Positions 1-13,972 of a DNA stretch of 64,000 nucleotides are shown here, piece after piece. Source of the stretch: Rotaria macrura (taxonomy: Eukaryota; Rotifera; Eurotatoria; Philodinida; Philodinidae); contig OENT01000328.1 of assembly GCA_900239685.1 (NCBI GenBank), positions 62,001 through 126,000 on the forward strand. The letters run 5' to 3'. The position numbers were made by a program, and so were the translations under genes. Each line of letters begins with the position of its first letter. Position 1 is the stretch's first letter. The notes beneath the pieces are model-generated. The model had not been told where the DNA came from. It did no database searches and was given only the letters and a program-made list of their open reading frames with translations.

Positions 1-2460
1 TCTGCACTTGAAACTTCTTGACTTGAATAAGAATATAAATTACGATTCTATATCAGAATATTTTTATTGATCTTCTTGATAAAAATATCAAATACTATTG
101 ATGAGGCATTGTAATTGATTACTATTCTGGTTTTAAGAATATACTTTTCTATCAACAACCTTTACTCTTATTTGATTTCAGATATCCTTTTTATATCTTA
201 TAATAAGTCTTTCATCTTTTTTTAATACATATTCCCTTCATGTAGATGGACGTTAATTTTTCAAAGTGTGTTTGCAGTTGTTAACGTAGCACATGGTCGC
301 TCTCCCTCTGTGTAACGTATACAGTGAAATTTTTCGGTCGGATAACCAAATGTGATAGAATTACTGACCAGAAGAAGTATTTGAAATCAATGTTTTCAAT
401 TATTTTGTCCAATATTGTAGATCTTTTTCAAATTCGGCATAACTTAAAAGGTGTTTACAGTAGTTCTTCACTTAATAGATTCAAGTTGATGTATTCAAAT
501 CGTTTCAGAAAGTAGTTGTGAACAAATTCGATGTTTTTCTCTATCTTTATATCACGAGACGACATTCATGTTTCATTTCAGAAGAAAAAGTATGAGCAAC
601 ATCTCTGAAGTAGATTTTATCCATTTCATAACTTTCCTAAAATTCACCTGTTCATTATGAGAAATAGATGTATCCATTGCATTCAATATCGCGGGTGGAT
701 AATATGCTGTGTCAGAGAAAATATACCAACAGGTACATGAAATCAAATGTGACTGTTTGATAAAAGTATTAAACAGTACGAAAAATATGTAGCTTGACTT
801 TCTTTTGATTGCGGAACTTCTTTTGGAAAGGTACATGTAGCAAGATCGATATTTAACGATAACCTTAGTCGAACGTTTGTTTTTCATAGTATTAGAGTAT
901 GTAGACTTCTAAATTTGCTCATAGCACATAACATTCTTGCTCAAGAAACTGAATCATGTCATGCGCATATCATAACATGTTCGTCTAGGAAAGAAATCGA
1001 TTACACCAATCAAAAGTTTCACTCAGCAAGACATTTCATTTCGTGTTTAACTGATAATAATTACCATGGAAATGGTTGATTTCCTCGCTTATTAGATACT
1101 GTCATGCAAAAAAGGCATTTCCTTTATTCGTGAACAAGATCGAAATTTCACGAGGTTTATTTTGTCTAAAAATGATCAATATATCTTTTGGGTTTACCTG
1201 GGACATAACTGTGACTTTTGATGACATTGAACAAAAGTGTTGTCACAAAAAAAGTATTCGTTTCAGGAACTTTCCAACAGCTTTCTTTTCGAAATAATTG
1301 ACTTCCCAATATTTTTTCATTGGCGACGTGGGACAACACAAGTTGCTGATTCAATCTCCTTGAATCATAGAGGCGATGTAATAAGGTATTCCTAAAATTG
1401 TTTTTCTCTTCCTACCTAAATTGCTTTGTGTTTTGACGGTTCGTCAGCAGTGTTAACTTTTGTTGAAGCATTCTTATTTTCATAATAAAAAATAGGTTAG
1501 AATAACAAGTATAATTATTGATGTGTTTATTCTATTCTTTTTGATAGTAGCATGATCACGATGGAGATATTGTTATAATGAGGGAAAGTTATTTTCCTTT
1601 CGAATTGTTATTTGATAGCCTTTTCGTCATTGTGAACACAAGAATATCCCGATGAAATCAACATTGTTGACGAACCGTAAAAAATAAATTAATATATAAG
1701 CAAGAAGAGACAAACAATTTAATAAATAAAATGAATTACTTGTGAGCTTCCTGGAAACTCAATAATGATAAATTTCATAGCGATTCATCAATCAGTGATT
1801 GATAATCAAGATCGAACACAATAGTTGACTCTTATTCTGTCAAAATCTATAACAAACCTCACTGTGGGAGATGTCAAATGAAGAACTTAACAGACTATAA
1901 ACTCTATTGCTGATTATAAACGCATATTGTTATAATTGATACACACCGATGCAATTATCTTTTACGAAGAGTATTAGGATTCTACAGAAGTAATTTATTC
2001 GTATTTTATCTATCTCGATTTTCATGTGAAAGTTGAATATTGAAATCATCTATCAGCAAATTGTCTTCTCAGCTTTAGTTTGGTATACTCTCAAGCTTTG
2101 ATTCTTCAAAAAAGTACCCTAAACGTTATCTTAAGTACTGATATATCTCATTAAAAACTAAGCTCTCTTTTGTTTAGGATAGATGCTGATATTATTAAAA
2201 AATATTTCATTGGAATAGAAGAACTTAAAACAAATGTAAAATTAAAACACACCCTATGGTCTAGTTACAATATCGGAGGAATAAAATAGTTAACGATTTC
2301 CGTATGCCCGTGTATTAGATACATTAGAAGGCATTATTAAGAGAGGGTACTATACTTTTTTCTACAATCTAAACACGACAAATATTCTCAATGCATCTAT
2401 AAATATTTCTCAATAAAAACATCAACAAGGCTAATATTTACACAAGGCTCTGTGGAGCAA
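1..2460. other. AT-rich intergenic DNA, no gene recognised
   Basis: Only short open frames occur on either strand and none shows a recognisable motif, a run of exon-like blocks with splice sites, or terminal inverted repeats. The stretch may contain distal parts of the decayed gene that follows on the minus strand, but I could not trace them. Confidence 0.5.
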
Positions 2461-2461
2461 G

Positions 2462-3320
2462 TACTATATCAAACCTTATACAGGCACACATCGAAAATAA
2501 GAGAAATAAGATAATAGAAGAATGGATCTTTAGTGATTACACACATTTCATTGAGTTGTATAGCAAATGAATCAAATAAATCTTTCTCAAGGCTTATCTT
2601 AATAGTTACCAACAACATCAATGTTACACTAACAACCAGATGGGTACAAATAGCATCAAATTGCTGTAAAAAAAGGCACAATGGTAGTATGTGATTATTC
2701 ATAGAATATTGGAGTTAGACGTGTACTTTTTTCGGATTATTTCTGATTTGAGTAAAAAGACGTTTAGATGTTGGGATTGAAATGAATATCATTTTCAATC
2801 ATACCCGGATTCCATATCTATAACAAAAAGTCCGACTCTCAGTCCAATACCCAGTGACTGATCTTTCAATGAATATGAGGCACTCAGCATCCATCGAACA
2901 CAGTCTTGCACACTCAACTCTTACAATGAATAGAAAAATCTACTTCACAAACTTCTGCTTCCAAGTCATCTAAAAAAATATACACCAACGTATCATTGTA
3001 ATAGGCACATCAGCAATGTCAAATTTTTACAGTTTATGGTTTCTTCAGACTGAAAAAATTGAAGCAGTTTTGGGGCGGCACCAAGCATACCCCGAAGAAT
3101 AATTATCTCAACAACAATACGTTAAAGAAAAAGAATTTCTAGACAATCTATGATAAAAAGAGAGACATCGTCTTTTTCATGATTCAGGGATGATAAAAAG
3201 AAGAAAGTACTTGAATAGTACATGACAACTAAGATATCAATTTCTTAAGACACTGCACCCTGGTTTTCAACAGGCGTTCTTAAAATCTTGGAACACGTAG
3301 AGTTATTCTGGGAAGAAAAG
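2462..3320 (-). pseudogene. Unidentified gene, probably decayed, several exon-like blocks
   Basis: On the minus strand several blocks read like coding sequence with animal-type codon use, but they do not join in one frame. The clearest are about 3110-3020 (begins IVVEIIILRGMLGAAP), about 2970-2920 (DLEAEVCEVDFSIH, directly after an acceptor TTTTTTTAG), about 2915-2800 (QDCVRWMLSASY to GLFVIDMESG) and about 2670-2465 (QFDAICTHLVVSV to ISLIFDVCLYK, directly after a T-rich acceptor). The second and third blocks abut but are in different frames with no room for an intron, and the third and fourth do not agree in splice phase, which argues for decay rather than unusual splicing. A further short block (NNSTCSKILRTPVENQ) lies near 3310-3245. 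I do not recognise the family. It may be a lost copy of a host gene, since bdelloid genomes hold many gene copies in different states of decay. Confidence 0.35.
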
Positions 3321-3329
3321 ATAAATAAA

Positions 3330-4907
3330 CTACGTGACAATATATACAGGCGTAAAATAGCTTCAGAATTAGTCTCACACAGGCATCATGTAGATTCGCT
3401 TAAACTATGAGCATCGAGATAAAAATTTTCAGTATTTCTGCACTGTTACTATTGAAAAAAATTGTAAAGTATTTTTACTAGAAGGTCATGGCTTCTGTGG
3501 AGACACCATGTACATAAGTGAAGTTCGAATTTAGATTTGACACTTTACACACAAACAAACCTTAAAGAGTATTCTTTAAGTGAATGATTCAGAATTTCTT
3601 CGTCACGTGTATATGGTAATAAGTGTATTGAAAACTGTCACAATTCCAATGAAAAGATGTTAATAGGATGTTTTTACTTAAAGTCATCACGGAATACAAA
3701 AAGAAATAATCTTAGATTTCAATATTAGCTATTGTGTTTCATACATATCTCAGTACGATATTTCAGATCAGAATGCGAAACTCGTCTTCGTTTATGCTCG
3801 AGAGGAAAGCCTCACTACCCGAATTAGTAAAACCTGGACTAATTTTTACCCACCAGGGATTCCTCAAAGTTTTCGAAGTCGATAGATGAGTTCATAAGCG
3901 GAAAGAGAACATTCAAATATATGATCTTTTCTGTACATTATTCTAAAAAACACTCCGCTTTCCAAAAAATGAATATTATTTCGAAAAACCATTCTTAAAC
4001 TCTGTTATGTTTCACGAGAATGTTTCCGGACGCTTCAAATATTTTTCTTAATGTACTATGAGTTTCAGAAAATACTGAATTGAATAGTTGTAAAGTGTTG
4101 CAGCAAATCTTGCCCTGGTATCGAAAGTTCACCGGTGTTTTTAGAAAGTAATTTGCCGAAGAAGCGAAGTTGATATCCGAAAGGAAACATGCAAATAATT
4201 TTTGGGTTTCCAATAGTCTTTCAACGAAAACTCAGAGAATTTGCCAACCTTTTCAAGTATGGAAAACGTATCATCGAAACAAAAAAGTTGCTTTCTAAAT
4301 TCCTAGTTAACATTTCAAAATATTTCGAAAATTGAAAATATATTGTTTCGTAAACGTCGACAACAAATTGTCATTAGATTTCCATTTTTTCCACAACAGC
4401 AAGGAAGCTGCTTGCAATTTCGGTTTTCATACTCATTATATCAAACACTGCTTATAAGCATTTCAAAATATGCAGCCATCAGGCAAATCATTTATCTCTT
4501 CACCTAAAAAATGCCATCAATTCAAAGATAAAAACGCCGCAGCGAAACCAACCATATTGAAATTTTACTGATGATACTTGTTTCAATATACTTCTATAAG
4601 CTGTTTATATATATATGTATATAACTTGAACTCATGAGAAAGAACCTCTATCTCTAAAGATTAACTTTTCCATTTCTTCTACTCTTCTTCATTCCAACGC
4701 ATTTCATGAATTTCCCCTTTCATGTTCATCATCTACGGAAATTTTTCATCGTATGGGTATTACACTCTTGTAAGCGCATTTGATATTGTCGTTAGGCTGT
4801 AGTGAATGAGGGCGAGAGAAAATGTATTAAAATTAAATGGAGAATTCACACTCACATTGATACTATCCGATGCTATCTCAACCTATCAACTCTTTAAAAA
4901 ACAGTGT
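3330..4907. other. Intergenic DNA, nothing recognised
   Basis: A 72-codon minus-strand frame near 4.0-4.2 kb has no family signature and no flanking splice sites that extend it. No inverted-repeat element is evident until 4908. Confidence 0.4.
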
Positions 4908-5720
4908 CCTAGTCGAACATCTTGTAAGCAAGATCTTGGCCAAGATCTTGGGTACAAATAAGTGAACTGATTTTGAAAATTTAGGTACTAGATAATCCGA
5001 TTATCTTGCACCAAGATCTTATTACAGAGCTTGGGTATAGATGTGTAAGATCTTGTGCACAGATATGTAAGATCTTAGGTACGAATCCATAATATCTTGG
5101 ATAGGTACTAAGATAAAACGTGTCGCATGTGTCGTGATTTGAGACACCATGTACGGCGCATTCTGAAAATGTGGTTCGAATCTACCATGCAGCGCATTTT
5201 TTATTTTTTCTGTAAAAGCGTATTATGATATTTTTTTCAATTTATTTAATCTCTCGAAAACAATTCAAGCTAGTCAGATCTTTGGAATTGACTAGCTTTG
5301 CATTGGCTGCATCTCCGTGAGACCACTTCAGGGCAATCCTCTCCTAGTCATCGATCGAGATCAGCATGTTCTCGAAGAATTAATAATCGAGAAATAGTAT
5401 TGAAAAAAATATATTGAAATCGTATGTTTCCTACGGTCAATTATGTTGTTTATATACGACTGCAAATGCATAACAGAATGGTGAATGGCTACTAGTCAGC
5501 ATCTACATATATGAATGATGTCGCTTTATGTTTTTCTCAAGATCTTGTGAGAAGATAATAGTAACCGATAACTTGTCCACGATCTTGCCAAGATCTTATG
5601 TACAGATATATTTGATACAACTATGATATATACATACAAATCATCTTTTCAAGATCTCGATAAGATCTTGCTTACCGGTCCCAAGATTTCAAGATCTTGC
5701 TTACAAGATGTTCGCCTAGG
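4908..5720. mobile_element. Foldback/MITE-like element rich in AAGATCTTG
   Basis: About 31 bp of terminal inverted repeat is visible. The left end begins CCTAGTCGAACATCTTG and continues GTAAGCAAGATCTTG. The right end read on the minus strand begins CCTAGGCGAACATCTTG and continues the same way. Inside each end the palindromic word CAAGATCTTG recurs many times (around 4920-5100 and 5530-5700), giving a nested, self-complementary structure. The middle (about 5180-5500) is unrelated AT-rich DNA with no coding frame. I see no clear target-site duplication. It has no transposase, so it is a non-autonomous element; its superfamily is not decided by the sequence alone. Confidence 0.65.
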
Positions 5721-8040
5721 GAGCATATCTACCTTTCTCTTTTCTTAAAGTTGAGAAACAATAATAACTGAGATATTTTGATGCATCAATCCAAACGAGT
5801 AGTATCTTTCTTAACTTTCTAATTAACAAATTATCAAGCGACAACACCATTATGAAATTCGATAAAGAAAATTGATATTTTCTTTTTTTCTATTGCAACG
5901 AAGAATCATTGAATCCTATCCGTCGATCTCGTTGGGGTTTCTAAAAACAGAACGTTCTTTTCTTTTATTAAATATGGCAATCATAGATGAGTTCACGTAA
6001 GTATCACTTCAATTTATAAAAAGTAATGCTGTGCATTCTCTTTCTTTTTAGGTAAAAGAAAACTCAATCATCTACGTGAATCACCCCTCCATATCTTGAG
6101 AATTGATCGGTTTTTCTTTCTTTTATAAGTATAGTCACGAGTGATGGAGAATAAAATTCACGTTTTGGTATTTGAAAAATAATATATTATCTTGTCTCTG
6201 TGTTTAGATATGGGCGTTGTTGATGCAGAACGTACGTTATATTCTGATTTTCCAATAATGATAGTGTTCCTTCTATCTGTGTTTTTCAAATAACACGGCA
6301 TAGAGAATGTAGTCTTGTTTCAGTTTGAAAATGAATTATTTCTCGCTTTTATGTTCAATTACGGAATGGATAAATCACTGAAGCCAGTCGTTTTATATGA
6401 TACACCAACAACAATCGTATTTCTTTGTTCGTTGTAGATCATGAAGCATTGTATTGACTGTGTCCCCTTTATATGAGCATTCAAATAGTTATATCTTTTG
6501 TTTTCTATTGGCTTTTGTAGGTGACAGAAACATTAAACAACTTTTATGGAATTTCGGTACTTCTAAAATAATTGATTATCGTCCGTAGTTTGAAATAATT
6601 GGTAGATATGAAGACTACATGAAAGCCCCATATACATACATGTATTTGAAATCATGGGTTTGGCTGTGTTGTATTGGCAAGTTGTACCTAGACAATCGAG
6701 AACTGGCTTCGTGTTACATGTTGTGGGGCTTTCAAGAGCTTCGAATTCGGTTTCATTCGTGAATAAAAGGTTTCGTCTTTCGGAAAGCTTTCATCAGTTT
6801 CAATGGTGAGTTTCCGATTTGGAACTATTATTGATCTTTTGCATTTCTGATGCTTCGGATACGTTTTGCTCGGAAACGTATAAAAGTGTTTTAGATGCTA
6901 AAGAAATTGGGAACATGGCCTCGTTTTTATGGGATGGAACTTTTTTCTAGAGATTGCATTTTTAAAACTATTCGTGAGGAAATTGATTACATGTCATCTC
7001 ATAGTCGATTATCGTAATGTTAATACAAGTTTTAGAGCGAATCAGAAAAAGCGCCAGCACTAATTTTCGTGAAATCGAACAGAAGGAACTTATTTTAGTT
7101 CTGCGATGTTTCGTGGCAGTTTCTACTAAGAATCTTACGAAATGCTATCGGGTAACTAGTCATTGTTGTTTATTCGAATGCGACATCTACGTCCTTCTCA
7201 CATGAATGAACTCTGAACTTGTCGAACACAATTTTCGAGCATAATACTGTTGTTCTTCAGGGAACAAAAGTAAGAGACTATGTATTGGATGATGTTTATT
7301 TGAAATCCACAGGTAGCTTTTAAAATCACCTTTATGATAAAAGTGTTCTTTTAATGTACATTTATTCTGATATTCGTCTCTCGCCGACCTCTCTCATTCA
7401 CGATCTCATTCTTTCGATTAGAATTCATCGAATCAGTTGTCAGTCTCTTGATTAAAAAAAAACTGTTGTATTTGTTGTTGTCTGTATTCATCTAACTATT
7501 TTCTTTTCTCTCCACAGTAAGTTTTATCATGTTTTTCGTGCTTTCTTTTATGTTTTGGGCTTCCGAGAAATACTCAGCTCGACGTAGATACTTTTACCGT
7601 GAATTCAATGACATTTTCAAATTTGAAAACTAGTTTTTTTTACAAACAGACTGTTTTACAAAGATTTCAGTTTAACCGTAGATAACAAGATAACGCGTGT
7701 CTTCTGCTAGTATATTATCCAAAGATAAATGAAAAAAATGATTATTGATTCAATAAATACCGCTTAAGAAAATAACCGTTTCTTAGCAAATCCAATAAAA
7801 AGGGTTTCCGAACATGGAAAAACAACATAGGTTTATGAATCAATTCCAGAAGCCCTCAAAGATTCTTTAAAAAAGGCACGTTTTTCGAAGTTCCAAATAT
7901 ATTCAACATGGTTTCATATAGTAACAATGTTGGAAACTATGAAGGATTTCCGATGAGCATGATCAATTTTCGATCTTCGCTTACTTGGAAACAATCAGTT
8001 TTTAGAGTAGAAATATTGCGAATTTCCAAAATTTTAATTG
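5721..8040. other. Intergenic DNA upstream of the zinc-finger gene
   Basis: No gene or element is supported. Short frames near 7.0-7.2 kb lack motifs. Part of the stretch could contain untranslated or first exons of the zinc-finger gene at 8.1 kb. Confidence 0.4.
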
Positions 8041-8082
8041 TCATATGAGAGTATATTCTAGATCCTTGAAATTTATTTTCCT

Positions 8083-10311
8083 ATGGCAACTTCTTACTCT
8101 CATCGAGCTAGGTTTGTCGAGCTTTTTATTGTACGAGAATATTTTAACTTCCTTCAACGTTATAGCAGATCTCAGAGCTCTGATCAACGAAAACTGGACG
8201 ATGAAGAATCCGACACAACTCAAGTCGATCGTGGAAAACCGTATACAAATCGAAAACCGCATGATAAGCATGAAGTTTGTCATGACTAAAAATGATAATC
8301 GATTTTCTAAACATTTTACCTTTATAGTTTAATCATTTCAAAGGGCCATCCATTGAATGCTCTTTTTGTCAAGAACCTCAAATATCACATAATGCTCTAC
8401 GCGATCACTTGATGTTATGTGGTAATAAAACTGATCGATGTCCTAACTGTCTGAAGTTCATACGCAGAGCCATTTTCGCTTATCATTACGAAAACAATTG
8501 TGCTGACTTGGATGAAGCTGACAATACTGCTATAGAACCTCGAAACTCATCAGCCCATCGTCTCTCTTTACATTTCAATAGACCCGAATCAAGAGATAAT
8601 GATATCGATGATCGTGGTCGAGAGAATCGTAATGCTTATGATTCCCTGAATTCTCGTCAAAAAAAGTTGGATGAAAATCAACTGTCAGCTTTGAACAAGA
8701 GTTAGCTTTACTTCTACTCAAAGTATAATGCACAAGATGGATCTGATATTTTTCCCTTTTGTTTCAAGGAAGTTCATCAGAGGCGGTCACACCTAAATCT
8801 TCTGATAGAAGAAATTCAACCGTCAATGATGAAGAACGACAGGTATCTATTTTGATAGCACATAGAATCGCAGCGTTAGTGTATGTTAATATTGATTATT
8901 TACTGTCTAGGAAAATTATCTTATGAATTCAACAGACAAGAATACGCGCATGGAACATAGAACATCACATCGATCGATGGCTAACAGTGAATGTAATATT
9001 CTTCGTTTAATTTTCAACCGTTCAATGTTTATCTTTTTCTCGTTTAAGCTCGTTCGTCATTGAAGGAGCGTCGTAGTTCACTCGATACCGTTTATATCCC
9101 CTGTGACATTTGTAACAAACAGATTGACTTACGTTATTGGTCGGGTCATACTGTAAATATATTCTTTTTTTCTCATTTGCTTCTTTGTGCCAAATATCGT
9201 TTACTTACAGCAAGATTGTCGAGCACAAGAAATTCGTCGTATAGAATCTCTGGCTGAGTAAAGCATATTTTTCCGTGATCCAAGAAATAGTTTTAAATTG
9301 CACTATTTAGAACGATCAATCAAAAACCTTTCATTAGAGAAGTCCCATGCAGTTATTGTGAAGAGTTATTTACAGTAGAAAGATTTCAAATTCATGAAGT
9401 AATTCAAACATCTATAACTATTTTATTTAAAACAAATATTCTTCGTAAACCTTTGAACAGGCAACATGTTTAAAGAATCCTGTTAACAGGGTTCGGTCAC
9501 CCAAACTTGTTAATTTACAACCATCATTAAGAAATTCTCTTGCAAACAAAGCATCACAAAATGATAGAGATCCAATGTTCTCAACTAGTAGTATGTTGAA
9601 CAGTACTCTATAACTATCTCAGTCTACTGAATTACTGATTGCATGTAAATATTATTTAGACTGTTACTCACTTCAACCGACGCCACCAACAACATCCAGA
9701 CGATCAGTATTGTTAGTAAATGTTCTCGATCCATTGAGGGACCGTGAACATACAAGTTCATTAGACATCAGACGTACTGCAGTTGTTGTAAACGTGGGTA
9801 GTTGGAGAAATAACAATAATATAAAACAGCCTGATTATAGTAACATATCACATGATGTTAGCGTGCAGCCAACATCGAAGCGACGTAGTAAAAGTTGTAA
9901 TTCCGGCTTTCAATTGGTTAAGCCTCCTAAGGATGTTCCTATATACAACGAATTGCATGACTCAGAAGCAGTACGTCATTCTAATACTGCATCATCATCA
10001 TTAGCTAATAGATTAAACTATGACATGTCATTGGAGAGACGTACAGAAGATCGTAGACAATCGTCTCGTTCAGCAGGATCACAGAGTCAGTGCTTTTACG
10101 TTATCAATTTTGTGCTTTATTGTGTTGTCATCTAGATTATGATCCTTACCATCAACGATCTGCTACAAGAAGTCTAAATAATAAACAAATTACTTCTTCT
10201 AGAAGCGATGCAAAAAGTGCACATGCCTCTCGAAGTAATAATGATGTTCTATTTCATAGTCCTCGAACGGAAGACCACATAAGTAAATCTATCTATACTC
10301 AAAAAGAATAG
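8083..10311 (+). CDS. TRAFD1/XAF1-like TRAF-type zinc-finger protein
   Basis: A protein of about 563 residues with four C-x2-C-x12-H-x3-C fingers is encoded in about ten exons. Exons: up to 8274, 8328-8700, 8769-8842, 8911-8992, 9049-9152, 9211-9257, 9311-9398, 9461-9590, 9660-10085 and 10136-10311. From 8328 on, every GT-AG junction keeps frame and the exons sum to exactly 500 codons with the stop. Fingers one and two are adjacent (residues about 75-95 and 102-122; CSFCQEP...H...C, then CPNCLKF...H...C), as in human TRAFD1 (FLN29) and XAF1. Fingers three and four lie near residues 258-277 (CDICNKQ) and 304-327 (CSYCEELF), separated by Ser/Arg-rich disordered sequence, and the tail is basic and disordered. 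The family is known for damping Toll/TRAF signalling; that role here is inference. The first exon and start codon are uncertain: the 64 residues before 8274 lack fingers, and an acceptor at about 8163 could mean a different upstream exon. Confidence 0.8.
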
Positions 10312-10354
10312 TGTAATACCAAACCTTTTTCTGGAAACATGGAACCTCACACCC

Positions 10355-10645
10355 CTCCAGGTTGAGAAGTATGGACCAGTTAGCGCAGGAAAATACCGAA
10401 ACATGAAAGCAATATTCCATTCGGAAATTCTTCGGACTTTTTCCAGGTAAATTCCAAACAATTCTTTTTCTTTCAGCAGCAACTGATCGCAAATTATCGA
10501 GAAAAAAATCCGAAAAATTTCCGTCTGGAATACTACTCACCTGTTGCGGTGTTTTTCAGTGTTTTCCTGCAAGATACGGTGATTTTCCCGCGTCTTTCCT
10601 GCCGGTTCGAACAACATCCGGTGATAGGAACGATAGATCTGGGCC
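10355..10645. mobile_element. Degenerate GC-richer foldback element
   Basis: Directly after the zinc-finger gene the base composition rises and words such as GGAAA, CCGGTT and GCAGGAAA appear. The left end CTCCAGGTTGAGAAG and the minus-strand reading of the right end (CCCAGATCTATCG) are loosely inverted, and each is followed within about 35 bp by GCAGGAAA. The same words occur in the element at 26376-27558, so this is probably an older, shorter relative. No transposase frame and no convincing target-site duplication are visible. Confidence 0.4.
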
Positions 10646-13600
10646 TTAAAGTATTTCTTAAAACTCTAATGCACCTTCAAAATAATTGTAAACGGTAAAG
10701 GAAAATTTTGGGAAACGTCTCCCATACGTCCCCTATGAAACCTAGAAGGATTTTGATTGCATTTCAAGAATCCAAACATAAAAATACTTCGTAGCATCTG
10801 AGAAAGCTCAGTTTGATTCTGTATTGCACCATGCTTTTTCAATGCTATGTCTATTCTTGATTCCACTCTCAAATTTACAGACACATCAGCCGAAATTACC
10901 CTCAAATGGTCCCACGGTGAGACACACTAAAAATCGTAAACCGCAAGCTCCGTAAGTACATGATGCTCTCCCATGCCCGATGGATTTTTCGAAAAAATAT
11001 AGCATTATATGAATGATTTTTTTAGACTGCAACATCCACCAATGAAATTTAAATGAGCAACTGTGAAATTTCGTTGCAAACTATGTAAATATCATGAGTT
11101 TCATTCATCAGTTATTAATTCCATTTGCAGTTTGATGTCATTCTAGTTTATACTTAATTCTTTTTTCTAAAAATTCATAGTCCTTTCAGTTCGGCAAGGT
11201 TTCCTTTTCAGCATTCCGTTACGAATCGCTTTTACAAAACTCTGTCACGGTCATTGATCGATAGTGTAATGGAAATTTCTGCTTTAATGAATCATCATTT
11301 GTTCTTTCATGTGCTCCATTTTTTAAATAGTGCTTGTGAGATTTTATTTTTATATTTTTTCTGCTCATATTGTAACCTATTGTTTTTGTAACAGATATCT
11401 TATTGATAAGGAGCGATTGAAAAAAACGCATAAAAGCATTCTAAAAAAACGTTTTGATTTTCATTTCCGATCACTTTTTATCAACTACAAACGGCATTTA
11501 GATATCCAACCATAAATATAATTATTCTTCATGCCATTAAAAAAAGTCATTTTTATCAATGAATGGCTTCACAAGCATATTCATGTCCATGGAATAAATA
11601 CGTCGACACCAAGGGAGCAACTGTATATTAGAACTTCACATGTCCATAAAGCTTTTGATAGTCCTATACAAGATCTTCTAAAGAAAAGGTGTTCACTTCA
11701 GAATTTTATGAATTTGTATTCCTAGATACTTCATAATGAGCAATCGAAAATTCTGGAAAAAGTCACGTTGCATATTGTTTTTTCCTTGAAAAGTAATGGG
11801 AAACTTGTATTGAACTCGTATGAGGTGTACTAGGGCGTGGAAGATCTCAGTTTGAGAGAATTTTCTTTATCATTAATTTATATGTGATTCAACAAATTCC
11901 GAGCAGCTGAACTCAGCCATGAAGTTATAATTTCCTACTGGTTTTTTTTGGACAAAAGCAAACTTTCAAAATTGAATAACTAAAAACTTATTATTGCAGC
12001 CGATGAATTCTCTTTATTAGCAGACTTTGTCAAAGTTCGACTTCAACTGTTGTGTGGATGCGACTGTTTGTGAATGATTATGTGTTTGATGTGAAAAAAA
12101 CACATTACCTTTCTTCACCCCCGATTGCCTTTAATCATTAAGCTTCAGAAAAAGTCATTCGTATTACGACGCGCTACTGAAACAAAACGATGAGCCCACA
12201 AACTCATTTTATTTCATATCATCTTCCCTTCCGTTGAGGGAAAAAATATTTGTCAAACGAATAGAAATGTTTTAAAGATGTTTTCCTCAATCCAGGAAAA
12301 TCATTCCCTAGTTTTTAACAATAAGCTTCATTGGTTAACATTTCATCTTACAATTAACCTATTTGTTTCTCATCTTTAGAGATTTCCTTATTCATTCACT
12401 GAAAATACGAATGGGAAACGGAAAAAGCATTTCAAACTTCCATTCACATAGACAGTATCAGGAACTTAAAATAAACCAATAGTGCTCACTCTTTCTAATT
12501 TTGCATAATTTGCATTATAGATTTCAAAATTCTCAATCGGTTACTTCCGTCTCAATTTGACACAACACTCAGAGTCGAGACAGAAATCAATTCTTTTTCG
12601 AGAGAATATAATATAACTACCCTGAGAACCTAATACAACGAACCATCCTAAAAACAAAACATAATTCAAAAATAGACATGACTAAGATAACAAATGTTGT
12701 GAATGAATATTTATCTTTGTTGATCATAAAAGATCATTGTTGATTGTTAGAGCATGTATATTATATCATTCACAATGGAGAAAAATTAAAACGTACGATT
12801 GAGTGGAAGGAACCAAGTCAAATTTTGCCTATTTGAAGTATAGCGGGATATAAATTAACGGCATATCATTTAAAACTTGATAATAACTCATATCATTATG
12901 AATGAAAAGCGCATAAATCATATGTTCATGCAGGAAAATAACATTGTTCATCTTGGTGCCTACGCATATTGTATCTAGAGGTTTTAGAGAACAAAAACCT
13001 AATTCACAAATAGTATTATAAGAAGATAACATTCGATTTTGAGAGAGTATGAAGAGGGCTCGGAATCAACTTACTTAAGTGGAACGAACATGAGGGGACA
13101 AAAATAAAGACATTTGATTGTCATAGAAGGAAAACGAAGTTTCTTACACATTACAAAATCACTGAAGCTCGCATTAGTCAAAAATAGAGATCGAAGACTA
13201 TGGAACATATTCCTGATTTTCTTTCGTCAATACATACATATTTCAGCGATAGCTCTTGATATCAATTAGAGGGTCCGAAAAAGCAACTAAATGCTGCATT
13301 TGGATTTCAACAGCCTCAAGCTATCACTCTAGGTGATTTTCATTCAAGACCAATAATCATTGGTTGAAGAACATTTTCAACTTTCACTAGATACAAACTT
13401 TTGACTCTATTTAGAGGATGCCGCATGCTCAATATGGTAATTGTGTCCTGACAGAATGTTAACATTTAGTTGTTTTACCAGAGATGCTTATAAAACAAAA
13501 TTAACAACATAGAGTGGTTCTGAGAAAAATACTTTTGACTCCGACTGTCTCCTTCTTTTTTTTTACGAAGCATTGTCACTCTTCCCACTCTCAAACCTGA

Positions 13601-13972
13601 TAGATCTATGTGTCGACAGTATTCTTTTAACATTTTTGACTTATTTTATGCACTGATTATACTGTCAACAAACATTTTCTGTAGTAAAAAGAACATGGGA
13701 TGAGGCAGGTAATCTATACTGACCTCTATTTTTCTAGACCTTCAGAGTGGCTATTGTCTTAATTGATATTAAAATTCATTTCAAAGTTTTACTTGCAGCT
13801 TGAGCAGCTTTTGTTCAAAGGCGACACTACCACTAGAAATCGTCAGGCTGAAACGAACCGGTATGCATAATAGCATGAATTATTACTAACTTTGTCAATC
13901 CTTTAATGATTCAATCAACGTCTAAATGAGAAATGTCAATGCTTCAATTAAGGAGAATGATATAACACTATA
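10646..13972. other. Intergenic DNA, nothing firm
   Basis: About 3.3 kb with only short frames. One 62-bp block at about 13799-13860 lies between a TTGCAG acceptor and a GTATGC donor and reads LEQLLFKGDTTTRNR, but it does not join in frame with the open frame at 13979, so I do not call it a gene. No inverted-repeat element was found. Confidence 0.4.

Noticed and set aside
573-1354. Short open frames of 62-104 codons
   Set aside because: Overlap on both strands, no motifs, no splice context, no matching neighbours.
5148-5200. Possible tRNA (GGTTCGAATCTACC resembles a T-loop)
   Set aside because: No matching A box or cloverleaf could be formed; it lies within the core of a foldback element.
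8041-8332. Alternative frames on both strands at the first exon of the zinc-finger gene
   Set aside because: Only the frame used joins in phase with the finger-encoding exon at 8328.
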